Of a stretch of DNA of 64,000 bases, positions 10,271-19,725 are shown piece after piece (positions within the stretch are counted from its first letter, which is position 1; every line of letters starts with the position of its first letter). The notes under the pieces were generated by a model, which was not told the DNA's origin, searched no databases, and saw nothing but the letters and a program-made list of their open reading frames with translations. The stretch covers positions 62,001-126,000 of the forward strand of contig CABXTC010000004.1 in assembly GCA_902515095.1 (NCBI GenBank). The letters run 5' to 3'. A program made the position numbers and the translations under genes. This DNA is from an uncultured Pelagibacteraceae bacterium. Its GTDB lineage: Bacteria > Pseudomonadota > Alphaproteobacteria > Pelagibacterales > Pelagibacteraceae.

Positions 10271-11353
10271 ATGATCATGGTTCCTATAAAAGAAGCACTT
10301 ACCTTTGACGACGTAACTCTTGCACCAAAGTATTCTGAAATTCTGCCTTCAGAAGTTGACACAAGTATTAAACTTACTAATCATCTTAAATTGAATATAC
10401 CTCTTCTATCCTCAGCTATGGATACAGTTACAGAAAGTAAGATGGCTATAGCAATTGCTAAAGCAGGTGGAATTGGAATTATTCATAGAAATCTAGATAT
10501 TAAAAGACAAATTCTTGAAATCAAAAAAGTTAAAAATCAAAAACTTTTAGTAGGAGCAGCGGTTGGAGCGGGGGTTAATGAATTTAAAAGAGCATCTGCA
10601 ATACTGAAAGAAAAAATAGATATGATAGTTGTTGATACCGCTCACGGACATACAAAAAAAGTGTCAGAAATAATAAAATTTATAAAAAAAACAAAAAATA
10701 AAAAAACTGCACTCTGTGCTGGTAATATTGCTACACCTTCAGCAGCAAAATTTTTATTAAAACTTGGTGTTGATGTCATTAAAGTTGGTATAGGACCAGG
10801 CTCAATATGTACTACAAGATTAGTTGCTGGTATTGGTGTTCCTCAACTTAGCGCAATATTAGAAGTTAGAAATGGAGTTAAAAATAAAAATGTAAAAATC
10901 ATTTCCGATGGTGGAATAAAATACTCTGGGGATTTAGCAAAAGCATTTGCAGCTGGGGCAGACGCAGTTATGATAGGTTCATTATTTGCAGGAACAGATG
11001 AAGCACCCGGTAAATTAATTAAGAGGAATGGTAAATTTTTTAAAAATTTTAGAGGCATGGGCTCTGTTGGTGCAATGAATAAAGGATCAGCAGATCGTTA
11101 CTTCCAATCTAAACAAAAAGATGTGTCTAAATATGTTCCCGAAGGAGTAGAAGGATTTGCAAAATATAAAGGGAAAGTTGATAATATAATTTTTAAATTA
11201 ATTGGAGGATTAAAATCATCAATGGGGTACCTTGGATCTAAACAAATTAGATATTTAAGAGATAAACCACAATTTGTTAAAATCACAAAAGCTGGCTTTT
11301 ATGAAAGTATGGTTCACAATGTTGATATAATTAAAAGAGATAATAAATATTAA
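10271..11353 (+). CDS. guaB: IMP dehydrogenase lacking the CBS (Bateman) domains
   Basis: Catalyses the NAD-dependent oxidation of IMP to XMP, the committed step of GMP synthesis. The catalytic loop GPGSICTTR (Cys near residue 180), the flap [23 protein letters not shown] and VPEGVEG identify IMPDH. The protein is only 360 residues against about 490 normally: GIIHRN (about 69-74) is followed within about 20 residues by LLVGAAVG, so the two CBS domains are cleanly absent with no broken reading frame. IMPDH rather than GMP reductase is favoured by the EGVEG segment and the Arg-Tyr flap. guaA follows after one small gene. Confidence 0.93.
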   Translation: MIMVPIKEALTFDDVTLAPKYSEILPSEVDTSIKLTNHLKLNIPLLSSAMDTVTESKMAIAIAKAGGIGIIHRNLDIKRQILEIKKVKNQKLLVGAAVGAGVNEFKRASAILKEKIDMIVVDTAHGHTKKVSEIIKFIKKTKNKKTALCAGNIATPSAAKFLLKLGVDVIKVGIGPGSICTTRLVAGIGVPQLSAILEVRNGVKNKNVKIISDGGIKYSGDLAKAFAAGADAVMIGSLFAGTDEAPGKLIKRNGKFFKNFRGMGSVGAMNKGSADRYFQSKQKDVSKYVPEGVEGFAKYKGKVDNIIFKLIGGLKSSMGYLGSKQIRYLRDKPQFVKITKAGFYESMVHNVDIIKRDNKY

Positions 11354-11790
11354 TGAAGAAAACTTTCAAACTTATAATTCCTTTATATTTTTTAATTAAT
11401 ACTTTTAATTTTTCTCTTAGTGACGAAAATTTTTTTAATAAAGGTTTGGAGTTATATAACATCGAAAAATTTGAAGATGCACGATTTATGTTTGAGCGAA
11501 GTATTGTTTTTAATCCACAACACTCAAATTCATATTTATATCTAGCAAAAATTTACAATCATAAAAAAAATCAAAAAAAAGAGGAAAAAAATTTAGAAGC
11601 AACTTTGTTAATTGAACCTAGCAATGAAGAAGCAATTCTGATGCTAATGAAAATAGCTTTAGAAAAATCAAATTACTCAAAAGTGAAAGACTTGTCAGAA
11701 AACTTTGTCAAAGTTTGCAAAAATTTATGTGGTGAAAATAAAAGTATTTTAGACTCTTTAGCGAACTTAGAACCAAAAAATGAGTCTTGA
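11353..11790 (+). CDS. Secreted TPR-repeat protein of unknown function
   Basis: A 145-residue protein with an N-terminal hydrophobic signal sequence (about 6-22). About two to three tetratricopeptide repeats follow ([20 protein letters not shown], then [15 protein letters not shown]). It probably acts as a periplasmic protein-protein interaction module. The start overlaps the guaB stop by one base and the end overlaps guaA by 11 bp, so it is locked into the guaB-guaA operon. No specific function is recognised. Confidence 0.7.
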   Translation: MKKTFKLIIPLYFLINTFNFSLSDENFFNKGLELYNIEKFEDARFMFERSIVFNPQHSNSYLYLAKIYNHKKNQKKEEKNLEATLLIEPSNEEAILMLMKIALEKSNYSKVKDLSENFVKVCKNLCGENKSILDSLANLEPKNES

Positions 11791-13342
11791 TCATAATTTG
11801 AATAAAATTTTAATTGTTGATTTTGGTTCACAATTCACACAATTAATAGCAAGAAGGATAAGAGAATTAGGAATTTTTTCTGAGATTGTAAGTCATAAAA
11901 AAATTAAGAGCAAAGATATTAATCATAATGTCAAAGGCATAATTTTATCAGGTGGTCCACTTAATGTTTATCAAATTAATAAATATTCTTTTGATAAAAA
12001 GATTATTCAAAAAGATGTCCCAGTTTTAGGTATTTGTTTTGGCCATCAAATAATATCCAAATTAAATGGAGGAAAAGTAAAACAGTCAAAGCATAGAGAG
12101 TTTGGTTTAGCAAATATTTTAAAAAAAAATAACAGTCTTTTAATAAAAGATTTGTTTAAGAAAAAAAAATCAATCAAAGTTTGGATGAGTCACGCCGATC
12201 AAGTTTCAAAATTACCAAAAAATTTTAAGATAATTGCTTCAAGTCAAAATTCAAAATTTGCTGCAGTTGAAAATAAATTAAAGAATTATTATGGAGTTCA
12301 ATTCCATCCAGAGGTCACACATACTGAAAATGGAAAAAAACTAATAAGTAACTTTATTTTTTTAATATGTAAAATGAAAAAAAATTGGTCTTCAAGAGAT
12401 CAAAAAATTAAATTGATGCAAGATGCTAGAAGATTAGTAGGAGATAACAAAGTCATTTGTGCCTTATCAGGTGGTGTTGATAGCAGTGTAGTCGCCCAAT
12501 TATTAAATAAAGCAATTGGTAAAAATTTGTACTGTATTTTTGTAAATACAGGTCTCTTAAGAAAAAATGAGGAAAAACAAGTCGTTGCAACATTTAGAAA
12601 GAGACTAAAGATTAACCTCATATATGTAAATGCAGAGAAAGAGTTTATTAAAAAATTATCAAATATTTCAGATCCTGAAAAAAAAAGAAAGATAATAGGA
12701 AACTTATTTATAAAAATATTTGAGCGATATGCTAAAAAAATTAAAAACGTAAAATTTTTGGCTCAAGGCACACTTTACCCTGATTTAATAGAAAGTAGAT
12801 CAGTTACAGGTAGTCAAACTTCAAAAATAAAATCTCATCACAATGTTGGAGGCTTACCTAAAAAAATGAAACTTAAGTTAGTAGAACCATTGAAATTTTT
12901 ATTTAAAGACGAGGTAAGAAAACTGGGATTGGAGCTTAACTTAAGTAAAGATATTATTTCTCGACACCCTTTTCCTGGACCTGGATTAGCAATAAGAATG
13001 CCAGGAATAATAACAAAAGAAAAAATAAATATTTTAAAAGAAGCTGATCACTATTTTATTCAAGCTTTAAAGGATTACAATTTATATCATAAAATTTGGC
13101 AAGCTTATGCAGCGTTACTACCAGTCAAAACAGTTGGTGTAATGGGAGATAATAGAACTTATGAATATTTATGTTTGTTAAGAGCAATAACTTCCGAGGA
13201 TGGTATGACTGCAGACTTTTATGAATTTAAAAAATCATTTATTCAAGAAATTTCAAATAAAATAGTCAATAGTATTAGAGGGATTAATAGAGTAGTTTAC
13301 GATATAACCTCAAAACCACCTAGTACAATTGAATTAGAGTAA
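11780..13342 (+). CDS. guaA: GMP synthase (glutamine-hydrolysing)
   Basis: Amidates XMP to GMP using glutamine and ATP. The N-terminal class I glutamine amidotransferase has Cys in GICFGHQ (near residue 86) and His/Glu in [12 protein letters not shown] (about 173-184). The PP-loop ATP pyrophosphatase domain has [10 protein letters not shown] near residue 228. The C-terminal dimerisation domain has [12 protein letters not shown] and ends KPPSTIELE as in other GuaA proteins. At 520 residues it is full length. panB starts directly at the next base. Confidence 0.97.
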   Translation: MSLDHNLNKILIVDFGSQFTQLIARRIRELGIFSEIVSHKKIKSKDINHNVKGIILSGGPLNVYQINKYSFDKKIIQKDVPVLGICFGHQIISKLNGGKVKQSKHREFGLANILKKNNSLLIKDLFKKKKSIKVWMSHADQVSKLPKNFKIIASSQNSKFAAVENKLKNYYGVQFHPEVTHTENGKKLISNFIFLICKMKKNWSSRDQKIKLMQDARRLVGDNKVICALSGGVDSSVVAQLLNKAIGKNLYCIFVNTGLLRKNEEKQVVATFRKRLKINLIYVNAEKEFIKKLSNISDPEKKRKIIGNLFIKIFERYAKKIKNVKFLAQGTLYPDLIESRSVTGSQTSKIKSHHNVGGLPKKMKLKLVEPLKFLFKDEVRKLGLELNLSKDIISRHPFPGPGLAIRMPGIITKEKINILKEADHYFIQALKDYNLYHKIWQAYAALLPVKTVGVMGDNRTYEYLCLLRAITSEDGMTADFYEFKKSFIQEISNKIVNSIRGINRVVYDITSKPPSTIELE

Positions 13343-14122
13343 ATGAATAAAAAAATAAAAAAAATTATCAATAAAAAGAATAAATCCAAAATTATTTGTC
13401 TTACTGCTTATTCAAAAAATGTTGCTGCAATTTTAGATAAACATTGTGATTTAGTATTAGTTGGGGACTCACTAGGATCAGTTCTGTACAACTATAAATC
13501 AACCAAACAAGTAACTTTAGAAACCATGATAAATCATTCTAAAAGTGTAAGACTTGGTATAAAGAATTCATTAATGGTAGTTGATATGCCTTACAACACA
13601 TATCGAAATCCAAATGAAGCTTTAAAGAATTCAAGATTAGTTATGAAAGCAACTAAATGTGATGCTATCAAATTAGAGGGGGGGAAAAAAATAATTCCTA
13701 TAATTAAAAGATTAGTTAAAAATAAGATTCCAGTTATGGGCCATGTTGGAATATTGCCTCAGACAGATAAAAAATTTACATTTAAAGGAAAAAAACTTAT
13801 TGAAAGTCAGAGAATTTTAAGAGACACAAAACTTTTAGAAAATGCTGGCGTTTTTTCCATTGTATTGGAGTGTGTAGAAACTAAGTTATCAAAGAAAATT
13901 TCTAATCATATAAGAATACCAACGATAGGAATCGGTTCTTCAGTTAATTGTGATGGTCAAGTTTTAGTAATTGATGATTTGACTGGTTTAAGTCAAAGTA
14001 AATTAAAATTTGTTAAAAAATTTGTTGATATAACTAAGTTGATTGAAATTGGAGTAAAAAAATTTAAATCTGAAGTATTAAAAAAACAATTCCCAAAAGC
14101 CAAACATTCTTTTTTGAAATGA
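13343..14122 (+). CDS. panB: 3-methyl-2-oxobutanoate hydroxymethyltransferase
   Basis: First step of pantothenate synthesis: 5,10-methylene-THF plus ketoisovalerate gives ketopantoate. The 259-residue TIM-barrel protein shows LTAYSKNVAAILDKH, LVGDSLGSVLYNYKST (metal-binding Asp), VVDMPYNTY, AIKLEGGKK and VMGHVGILPQ, all PanB landmarks. The family's ...PTIGIGSSVNCDGQVLV segment is present, carrying Cys-Asp-Gly-Gln. The last bases overlap the next ATG (ATGA), so it is coupled to the racemase-like gene. Confidence 0.94.
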   Translation: MNKKIKKIINKKNKSKIICLTAYSKNVAAILDKHCDLVLVGDSLGSVLYNYKSTKQVTLETMINHSKSVRLGIKNSLMVVDMPYNTYRNPNEALKNSRLVMKATKCDAIKLEGGKKIIPIIKRLVKNKIPVMGHVGILPQTDKKFTFKGKKLIESQRILRDTKLLENAGVFSIVLECVETKLSKKISNHIRIPTIGIGSSVNCDGQVLVIDDLTGLSQSKLKFVKKFVDITKLIEIGVKKFKSEVLKKQFPKAKHSFLK

Positions 14123-14862
14123 AACTAAATAAAATTGAACCAAAGTTTATTGAAAAACACAACCCAAGAATAGGATTAATTACTCTTGCTAGTGATTTAA
14201 GAATTGAAAAAGATTTTAATAATATAATTTTTGATAAAGATATAGATTTATATTGTAATAGAATTAAGTCCTACAATCCACTAACTAACGAAACATTAAA
14301 AAAAATGGCAGATGATATTCCCAAGGTTACAGAAGATATTCTTCCAGATCAAAAATTAGATTGTGTTGCTTATGCTTGTACTTCAGGGACAATTGCGGCA
14401 GGATATTCATCAATTTATCAAAAGGTGAATTTGGCAAAACCTAACACTAAAGTTACAACACCAATCACCGCGGCAATTAACGCATTAAAATCTTTAAAGA
14501 TAAAAAAATTAACTATATTCACTCCTTATACAGATGAAATAAATCAATCAGTCATAAATTATTTTGAAAAAGAAGATATAGAGCTATCAGAACTTTCTTA
14601 TTTTGATTTAGCTTCAGATTTAGATATTGGTAGAGTCGATCCAGATTACTTGTTTGACGTTCTAACTAAAATAGATTTATCCAATAGTGATGCGTTGTTT
14701 GTTTCTTGTACTTCATTGCCTGTGTTATCAATAATTAAAGAATTAGAAAAAAAAATTAATAAAGTTGTTTTATCAAGTAATCAAACTTTAATTTGGGACA
14801 CTCTTAAACAGATTCAATTTAAAAAAGAAATTAATGGCTATGGAGAATTGTTTAGTAATTAG
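14119..14862 (+). CDS. Asp/Glu racemase-superfamily protein, EutA/maleate isomerase-like
   Basis: This 247-residue protein has the two catalytic cysteines of the aspartate/glutamate racemase and maleate isomerase superfamily: YACTSGTIAAG (Cys near residue 86) and FVSCTSLPVL (Cys near residue 196). The N-terminal RIGLITLASDLRIEKDF matches the arylmalonate decarboxylase/EutA branch. EutA-type genes commonly accompany ectoine utilisation genes, and the next gene here is an ectoine-hydrolase-like enzyme 3 bp away. The reaction could be isomerisation, racemisation or decarboxylation; the substrate is not resolved. Confidence 0.75.
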   Translation: MKLNKIEPKFIEKHNPRIGLITLASDLRIEKDFNNIIFDKDIDLYCNRIKSYNPLTNETLKKMADDIPKVTEDILPDQKLDCVAYACTSGTIAAGYSSIYQKVNLAKPNTKVTTPITAAINALKSLKIKKLTIFTPYTDEINQSVINYFEKEDIELSELSYFDLASDLDIGRVDPDYLFDVLTKIDLSNSDALFVSCTSLPVLSIIKELEKKINKVVLSSNQTLIWDTLKQIQFKKEINGYGELFSN

Positions 14863-14865
14863 ATT

Positions 14866-16035
14866 ATGATTTTTACAAAAGAAGAATTCAAATCAAGATT
14901 AAAAAAAGTACAAGCATCTATGCAAAAAAAAGGTATAGAACTTTTAATTTCACAAGATCCCTCTAATATGAATTATTTAACAGGATATGATGCATGGTCT
15001 TTTTATTATGCTCAGTGTGTAATTGTACATGTCAATTTAGAGGAACCAATATGCTTTCTTAGAGAACAAGATGCTGGTGGGGCTTATATAAAAACTTATC
15101 TAAAGGATGAAAACATAATTAAGTACCATGAAAAATACATTCATACATGGCCACTTCATCCTTATGATGCACTTGTAAATCTTATTAGGGAGAGGAAGTG
15201 GGATAAACTTTCTATAGGACTAGAAATGGATAGCCATTATTTCACGGCTTATTGTTATGAAAAAATTAAACAGGGTTTACCTAACGCGAAAGTCTTAGAT
15301 TGTGAACGATTAGTGAATTGGGTGAGAGTTGTTAAGTCGGATACAGAAATAAAGTTTATGAAAGCAGCTGCTCAAATTACTCAATTAGGTATGAAAAAAG
15401 CATTTGAAGTAATTAATCCAGGTGTAAGACAATGTGATGCCGTTTCAGAAATATGGTCAACCTTGGTAAAAGGAACCCCAGAATTTGGTGGAGATTATGC
15501 ATCAATAGTACCTATGCTGCCAACAGGCAAAGGTACATCCGCTTCCCATTTAACATGGTCAGAAGATAAATTTGTAGAGGGAGAAGCTACAATCATTGAA
15601 TTATCAGGAGTAAATAAAAAATATCACTGTCCAATGGCTAGAACAGTTTTACTAGGTAAACCAGATCAAAAAAAAATTGATACAATGAAGAAAACAAATG
15701 AAGCACTTCAAGCCGGCATTGATTTAGTTAAATCGGGCAACACTGCTGATGATGTCGCGCAAGCTTTTTGGAAAGTATTAGACAAATATGGAATAGAAAA
15801 AACCTCAAGAACTGGATATTCAATTGGTATAGGTTACCCGCCTGACTGGGGAGAGCATACTTTAAATATTTCAAAAGGTGATATGACTATATTACAGCCT
15901 AACGTTACTTTTCATATGATTGCAGTAATGCAATTTGGAAATTGGGGAGTAGAAGCCTCTGAAGCAGTAAGAGTAACAGACAAAGGTTTTGAACTATTTT
16001 GTAATTTTTCTAGAGAACTTCATATTAAAGGCTAG
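14866..16035 (+). CDS. Ectoine-hydrolase-like (DoeA/EutD) M24-fold amidohydrolase
   Basis: A 389-residue creatinase-type 'pita-bread' protein. SQDPSNMNYLTGYDAWSFY, FGGDYASIVPMLPTG, KKYHCPMARTVLLG and GYPPDWGEHTL resemble DoeA/EutD, which opens the ectoine ring to N-acetyl-diaminobutyrate. Where M24 metallopeptidases have metal-binding Asp residues, this protein reads ELSGVNKKYHCPMART, so the metal site is not conserved, as in creatinase and DoeA. It follows the EutA-like gene and precedes potA by 56 bp. DddP (DMSP lyase) is another M24-fold enzyme but fits less well. No DoeB deacetylase is adjacent, so the true substrate may differ. Confidence 0.78.
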   Translation: MIFTKEEFKSRLKKVQASMQKKGIELLISQDPSNMNYLTGYDAWSFYYAQCVIVHVNLEEPICFLREQDAGGAYIKTYLKDENIIKYHEKYIHTWPLHPYDALVNLIRERKWDKLSIGLEMDSHYFTAYCYEKIKQGLPNAKVLDCERLVNWVRVVKSDTEIKFMKAAAQITQLGMKKAFEVINPGVRQCDAVSEIWSTLVKGTPEFGGDYASIVPMLPTGKGTSASHLTWSEDKFVEGEATIIELSGVNKKYHCPMARTVLLGKPDQKKIDTMKKTNEALQAGIDLVKSGNTADDVAQAFWKVLDKYGIEKTSRTGYSIGIGYPPDWGEHTLNISKGDMTILQPNVTFHMIAVMQFGNWGVEASEAVRVTDKGFELFCNFSRELHIKG

Positions 16036-16091
16036 ATATTAGGGGTTGATATTTATTGTTACAAATGTTTTAAATTCATTAAATTATTCCA

Positions 16092-17171
16092 ATGAACAAA
16101 GAATTCGTTAAATTTGATAAAGTTGATAAAAGTTACGATGGTAAAATACTAGTCGTAAAAGATCTCCAATTAGATATCGAAGAAGGTGAATTTGTTACAA
16201 TGTTAGGACCTTCTGGTTCTGGTAAAACTACTTGTTTGATGATGTTGGCAGGATTTGAAACACCAACTCATGGTGAAATTTATTTAGATGGAAGAGCAAT
16301 CTCAAGTATTCCACCTCATAAGAGAGGTATTGGTATGGTATTCCAAAACTACGCTTTATTTCCACACATGACAGTTTATGAAAATTTAGCATTTCCATTA
16401 AGAGTTAGAAAAATTCCAAAAGATGAAGCAGATAAAAAAATTGATAAAGCTTTATCCATGGTATCATTACAAGGTTTTGCAGAGAGAATGCCTGGTCAGT
16501 TGTCTGGTGGACAACAACAAAGAGTGGCAGTTGCGAGATCCTTAGTTTTTGATCCACAATTAGTTTTAATGGATGAGCCATTAGGAGCTTTAGATAAAAA
16601 CTTAAGAGAGAGTATGCAATATGAGATTAAACACATTCATGAAAGTATTGGTGTCACAGTAGTTTACGTTACTCATGACCAAAGTGAAGCTCTTACTATG
16701 TCAAACCGTATAGCAGTATTTAATGACGGAAAAGTTCAACAACTTTCAAGTCCTGATGAATTATACGAGAAGCCAGTAAATTCTTTTGTTGCTGAATTTA
16801 TAGGAGAGAATAATACTTTTGCTGGTGAAGTTTCAGATATTTCTGATGGAAAGTGTAAAGTGAAGTTAGCTAATGCAGAAATATTAGCAAATCCTATTTC
16901 TGTTAAAGGAAAAGGTGAGAAAACAACAGTATCTTTAAGACCTGAGAGAGCTTTAATTAATCCAAGTGATAAAATGGATAATGTTCATAACGGAAAAATT
17001 GAAGAAGTTATTTACCATGGTGACCACACTAGGGTTAGAATTAATTTACTAGGAAACTCTGAATTTATTCTCAAAGTACCAAATAGCTCATCTAATCTTG
17101 ATATTAAATTAGGTAATGAAATCAAGATTGGTTGGAATAGTGAAGATGCTAGGGCATTAGACCCAAAATAA
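16092..17171 (+). CDS. potA: ABC transporter ATPase, PotA-type
   Basis: Energises a spermidine/putrescine-type (PAAT/POPT-like) importer. Walker A GPSGSGKTTCL, Q-loop FQNYALFPHMT, signature LSGGQQQRVAVARSL, Walker B LVLMDEPLGALDK and the switch His in VTHDQSEAL are all intact. A C-terminal TOBE region (about 280-355) follows. At 359 residues it is full length. It is upstream of the binding-protein and permease genes and downstream of the DoeA-like gene in the same direction, so it probably belongs to the same solute-utilisation unit. Confidence 0.93.
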   Translation: MNKEFVKFDKVDKSYDGKILVVKDLQLDIEEGEFVTMLGPSGSGKTTCLMMLAGFETPTHGEIYLDGRAISSIPPHKRGIGMVFQNYALFPHMTVYENLAFPLRVRKIPKDEADKKIDKALSMVSLQGFAERMPGQLSGGQQQRVAVARSLVFDPQLVLMDEPLGALDKNLRESMQYEIKHIHESIGVTVVYVTHDQSEALTMSNRIAVFNDGKVQQLSSPDELYEKPVNSFVAEFIGENNTFAGEVSDISDGKCKVKLANAEILANPISVKGKGEKTTVSLRPERALINPSDKMDNVHNGKIEEVIYHGDHTRVRINLLGNSEFILKVPNSSSNLDIKLGNEIKIGWNSEDARALDPK

Positions 17172-17209
17172 ACAGCAATTACATCTCATATAACTTACAA
17201 AAAGGGCTG

Positions 17210-17238
17210 TTGACTCTCATTATCGATCTTGTTGTAAT
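17210..17238 (+). promoter_or_regulatory. Sigma-70-type promoter for the binding-protein gene
   Basis: TTGACT (17210-17215), a 17-nt spacer and TGTAAT (17233-17238) form a good -35/-10 pair. A GGAGG ribosome-binding site lies just before the ATG at 17274. This gives the binding protein its own strong promoter inside the ABC operon. Confidence 0.65.
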
Positions 17239-17273
17239 CATCTTTTATAAAAAAACGTTTAAACGGAGGAAAA

Positions 17274-18395
17274 ATGAAAACACTTAGTAAATTATTACTA
17301 GCCATTTCTTTTGCTATCTCTGTAACTACGTCAGCATTTGCAGTAACTGCAGTGTCTTGGGGTGGAGCTTACACAGAGTCTCAAAAGTTAGGTTATGGTG
17401 ATCCTACTGGTAAGAAACTTGGTATAACAATTAACTGGGTTGACTATTCAGGTGGATTATCTGAGATCAAGGCACAAAAAGAGGCTGGCAAAATTACGTG
17501 GGATATAATCGACGTATTTGCTATGGATACTATCAATGGATGTGATGAAGGATTATTTGTTGAATTTGATTTTGACAAAGACTTCCCACCAGCACCAGAT
17601 GGAACTCCTGCAAGTAAAGACTTCTTTACTGCAATGCCAAGTAAATGTGCTGTAGGAAATATTTTATATTCTTGGAACTACGCTTATAACAAAAATAATG
17701 TTAAAGGCACTCCAAAGACTATCAAAGATTTCTTTAACACAAAAAAATTCCCTGGAAAAAGAGCTATCTACAAAGGCGCTCTAACAAACTTAGAAATCGC
17801 TTTAGCTGCAGATGGAATTAAACCAGGAAAAGGTGGAGCAAAAATCTACAAAGCTTTAAATACTGAAAAAGGTGTTGATAGAGCTATGAACAAGATCAAA
17901 GAATTATGTACAGATCCAAAAGGTGGATGTGTATTTTGGTCTGCAGGTGCTCAACCACCAGAACTATTAGTTTCAGGTGAAGTTGTAATGGCTACAGGTT
18001 GGAATGGTAGATTCTTCAATGCAGAAGTTGGAGAAGGTGCACCAATCGTACAAGTATGGGATGGACAAGGTCTTGACTACGAGTATTTCGTACAAGTTAA
18101 GGGTGGACCAAACGATGCTAATGGTATGGCTAAGAAAGCTTTAGCTATGATGACTAGTACAGAGATGTTAGCAGGAAGTGCAAAATATATTGCATACGCT
18201 CCTTGGAGAAAATCTTCTATAGCGATTATGGAAGCAGGGGAGCCTTGGTATAAAGATGGTAAAACTAACATGGTACCACAAATGCCAACTGCACCACAAA
18301 ACACTAAAAACTATTTCTTAGTTGACCCAATTTTCTGGGCTGACAACGGAACAGAGCTTGGTGAGAAGTGGGAAGCTATGAAAGCTGGTCTATAA
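17274..18395 (+). CDS. potD: PotD-type periplasmic solute-binding protein
   Basis: This 373-residue protein has a Sec signal peptide ending SAFA-VT near residue 23. A type II periplasmic binding fold follows (VSWGGAYTESQK, TWDIIDVFAMDT, YAYNKNN). It belongs to the polyamine-binding (PotD/PotF-like) family. Cysteines at NGCDEG, PSKCAVG, LCTD and GGCVFW suggest one or two disulfides. The ligand could be a polyamine, but linkage to EutA/DoeA-like enzymes suggests another nitrogenous solute. It has its own promoter, a strong SD and a terminator directly downstream, which should raise its expression over the permeases. Confidence 0.88.
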   Translation: MKTLSKLLLAISFAISVTTSAFAVTAVSWGGAYTESQKLGYGDPTGKKLGITINWVDYSGGLSEIKAQKEAGKITWDIIDVFAMDTINGCDEGLFVEFDFDKDFPPAPDGTPASKDFFTAMPSKCAVGNILYSWNYAYNKNNVKGTPKTIKDFFNTKKFPGKRAIYKGALTNLEIALAADGIKPGKGGAKIYKALNTEKGVDRAMNKIKELCTDPKGGCVFWSAGAQPPELLVSGEVVMATGWNGRFFNAEVGEGAPIVQVWDGQGLDYEYFVQVKGGPNDANGMAKKALAMMTSTEMLAGSAKYIAYAPWRKSSIAIMEAGEPWYKDGKTNMVPQMPTAPQNTKNYFLVDPIFWADNGTELGEKWEAMKAGL

Positions 18396-18432
18396 TTTAA
18401 GTTTTATTAAACTTAATTATATATTATAATTT

Positions 18433-18463
18433 AAGGGCGGTTATTTGATAACCGCCCTTTTTA
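18433..18463 (+). terminator. Intra-operon terminator/attenuator after the binding-protein gene
   Basis: A 12-bp GC-rich perfect stem (AAGGGCGGTTAT / ATAACCGCCCTT) with a 3-nt loop is followed by a T-rich tail. The next start codon (18467) lies only about 3 bp beyond. It should allow abundant binding-protein mRNA and limited read-through into the permease genes. Confidence 0.85.
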
Positions 18464-18466
18464 TTT

Positions 18467-19720
18467 ATGAGCTCAGAAACACAAAAAATTTTAACTACAG
18501 ACGGCATACCTTTAGAAGTAAGTCTTAAGAAATCTGAGAGAAGAAACAAGATAAAAGCTTTTTTACTTGTTGCTCCCCTATTGTTATTTTTAATTATTAC
18601 TTACGTTTTTCCAATTGGTGACATGCTTATGAGAAGTGTTGATGATAAAATGGTAACTGAAATGCTTCCTAAAACATTTAAAGCAATGGAAAAGTGGGAT
18701 GGAAAAGAGTTACCAGAAGAAGAGGTTTTTAAAGCCTTCTATTTAGACTTTAGACAACTGGTTGATGAAAAGCGTGAAGGTAAATTATCAACTCAACTTA
18801 ATTATACAAAAAATGGATTTAAAAGTATTATTAAAAAACTTAGAAGAAAATCAAAAAATTTTGAAGAAGGAAATTACAAAGAACAAATAATGGCAGTCCA
18901 TAAAAGATGGGCTGATGTTGAATATTGGAAAGCAATTAAACGAAGAGCCCCAGCATACACAAGTCAAAAATATCTAAAAGGTATGGATATGTTTAAAAAT
19001 GAAAATGGGGAAATTGTTAGTGTTTCTGAGAATAGAAGAATTCATAGAATTTTATGGCTTAGAACTTTAGAAATTGCATTTTTTGTAACTTTGTTTTGTT
19101 TTTTAATGGCTTACCCAATAGCTCATTTGTTAGCTACTTTACCCATGAAGTATAGTAACTTACTAATGATTTGTGTACTGCTTCCGTTTTGGACATCTCT
19201 TCTTGTAAGAACTGCTAGTTGGATGATTTTGTTACAACAGCAAGGGGTCGTAAATGATTTCTTTGTAGGAATAGGTTTAGTTGCTGACGATGCAAGGCCT
19301 GAGATGATGTACAATAAAACAGGAACATATGTTGCAATGACACAGATTCTGTTACCTTTTATGGTTTTACCACTTTACAGTGTTATGAAAACTATTTCAC
19401 CAAGCTTAATGAGGGCTGGAAAATCATTAGGTGGAACACCAATAGTTGCTTTTTGGAAAGTTTATTTTCCTTTAACAATTCCTGGAATTGGTGCTGGTTG
19501 TTTATTATGCTTTATATTAGCAATTGGTTATTACATTACACCCGCCTTAGTTGGAGGAGCTTCAGGAACATTGATTAGTAACCAAATTGCATTTCACATG
19601 AAAAGTACACTTGATTGGAGTTTTGCATCTGCGATGGGCTTAATGTTGCTTACTGGAGTTTTAGCAATTTACTGGGTTTATAATAAATTAGTTGGAATTG
19701 ACAATATAAAGTTAGGATAA
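18467..19720 (+). CDS. potB: ABC transporter permease, PotB-type, with a large first periplasmic loop
   Basis: Inner-membrane permease half of the PotADBC-type importer. TM1 lies at about residues 30-52. An unusually long hydrophilic loop of about 140 residues (53-195, Lys/Glu-rich) follows, and then the usual membrane segments. The EAA-type loop SLMRAGKSLGGTPIVAFWKV contacts the ATPase. At 417 residues it is about 130 longer than classical PotB. No Shine-Dalgarno is visible, because the ATG sits directly after the attenuator. A gap of 5 bp precedes potC. Confidence 0.87.
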   Translation: MSSETQKILTTDGIPLEVSLKKSERRNKIKAFLLVAPLLLFLIITYVFPIGDMLMRSVDDKMVTEMLPKTFKAMEKWDGKELPEEEVFKAFYLDFRQLVDEKREGKLSTQLNYTKNGFKSIIKKLRRKSKNFEEGNYKEQIMAVHKRWADVEYWKAIKRRAPAYTSQKYLKGMDMFKNENGEIVSVSENRRIHRILWLRTLEIAFFVTLFCFLMAYPIAHLLATLPMKYSNLLMICVLLPFWTSLLVRTASWMILLQQQGVVNDFFVGIGLVADDARPEMMYNKTGTYVAMTQILLPFMVLPLYSVMKTISPSLMRAGKSLGGTPIVAFWKVYFPLTIPGIGAGCLLCFILAIGYYITPALVGGASGTLISNQIAFHMKSTLDWSFASAMGLMLLTGVLAIYWVYNKLVGIDNIKLG

Positions 19721-19725
19721 ATAGA

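Noticed and set aside
10271-11353. GMP reductase (GuaC) instead of IMP dehydrogenase
   Set aside because: The short length suggests GuaC, but the SADRYFQ flap and VPEGVEG segment, plus the adjacent guaA, favour IMPDH without CBS domains.
14866-16035. DddP-type DMSP lyase
   Set aside because: Same M24 fold, but the motifs (KKYHCPMART, GYPPDWGEHTL) match DoeA/EutD, the protein is shorter than DddP and the neighbour is EutA-like.
14866-16035. Metal-dependent Xaa-Pro aminopeptidase
   Set aside because: The metal-binding Asp positions of M24 peptidases are replaced, as in creatinase-like amidohydrolases.
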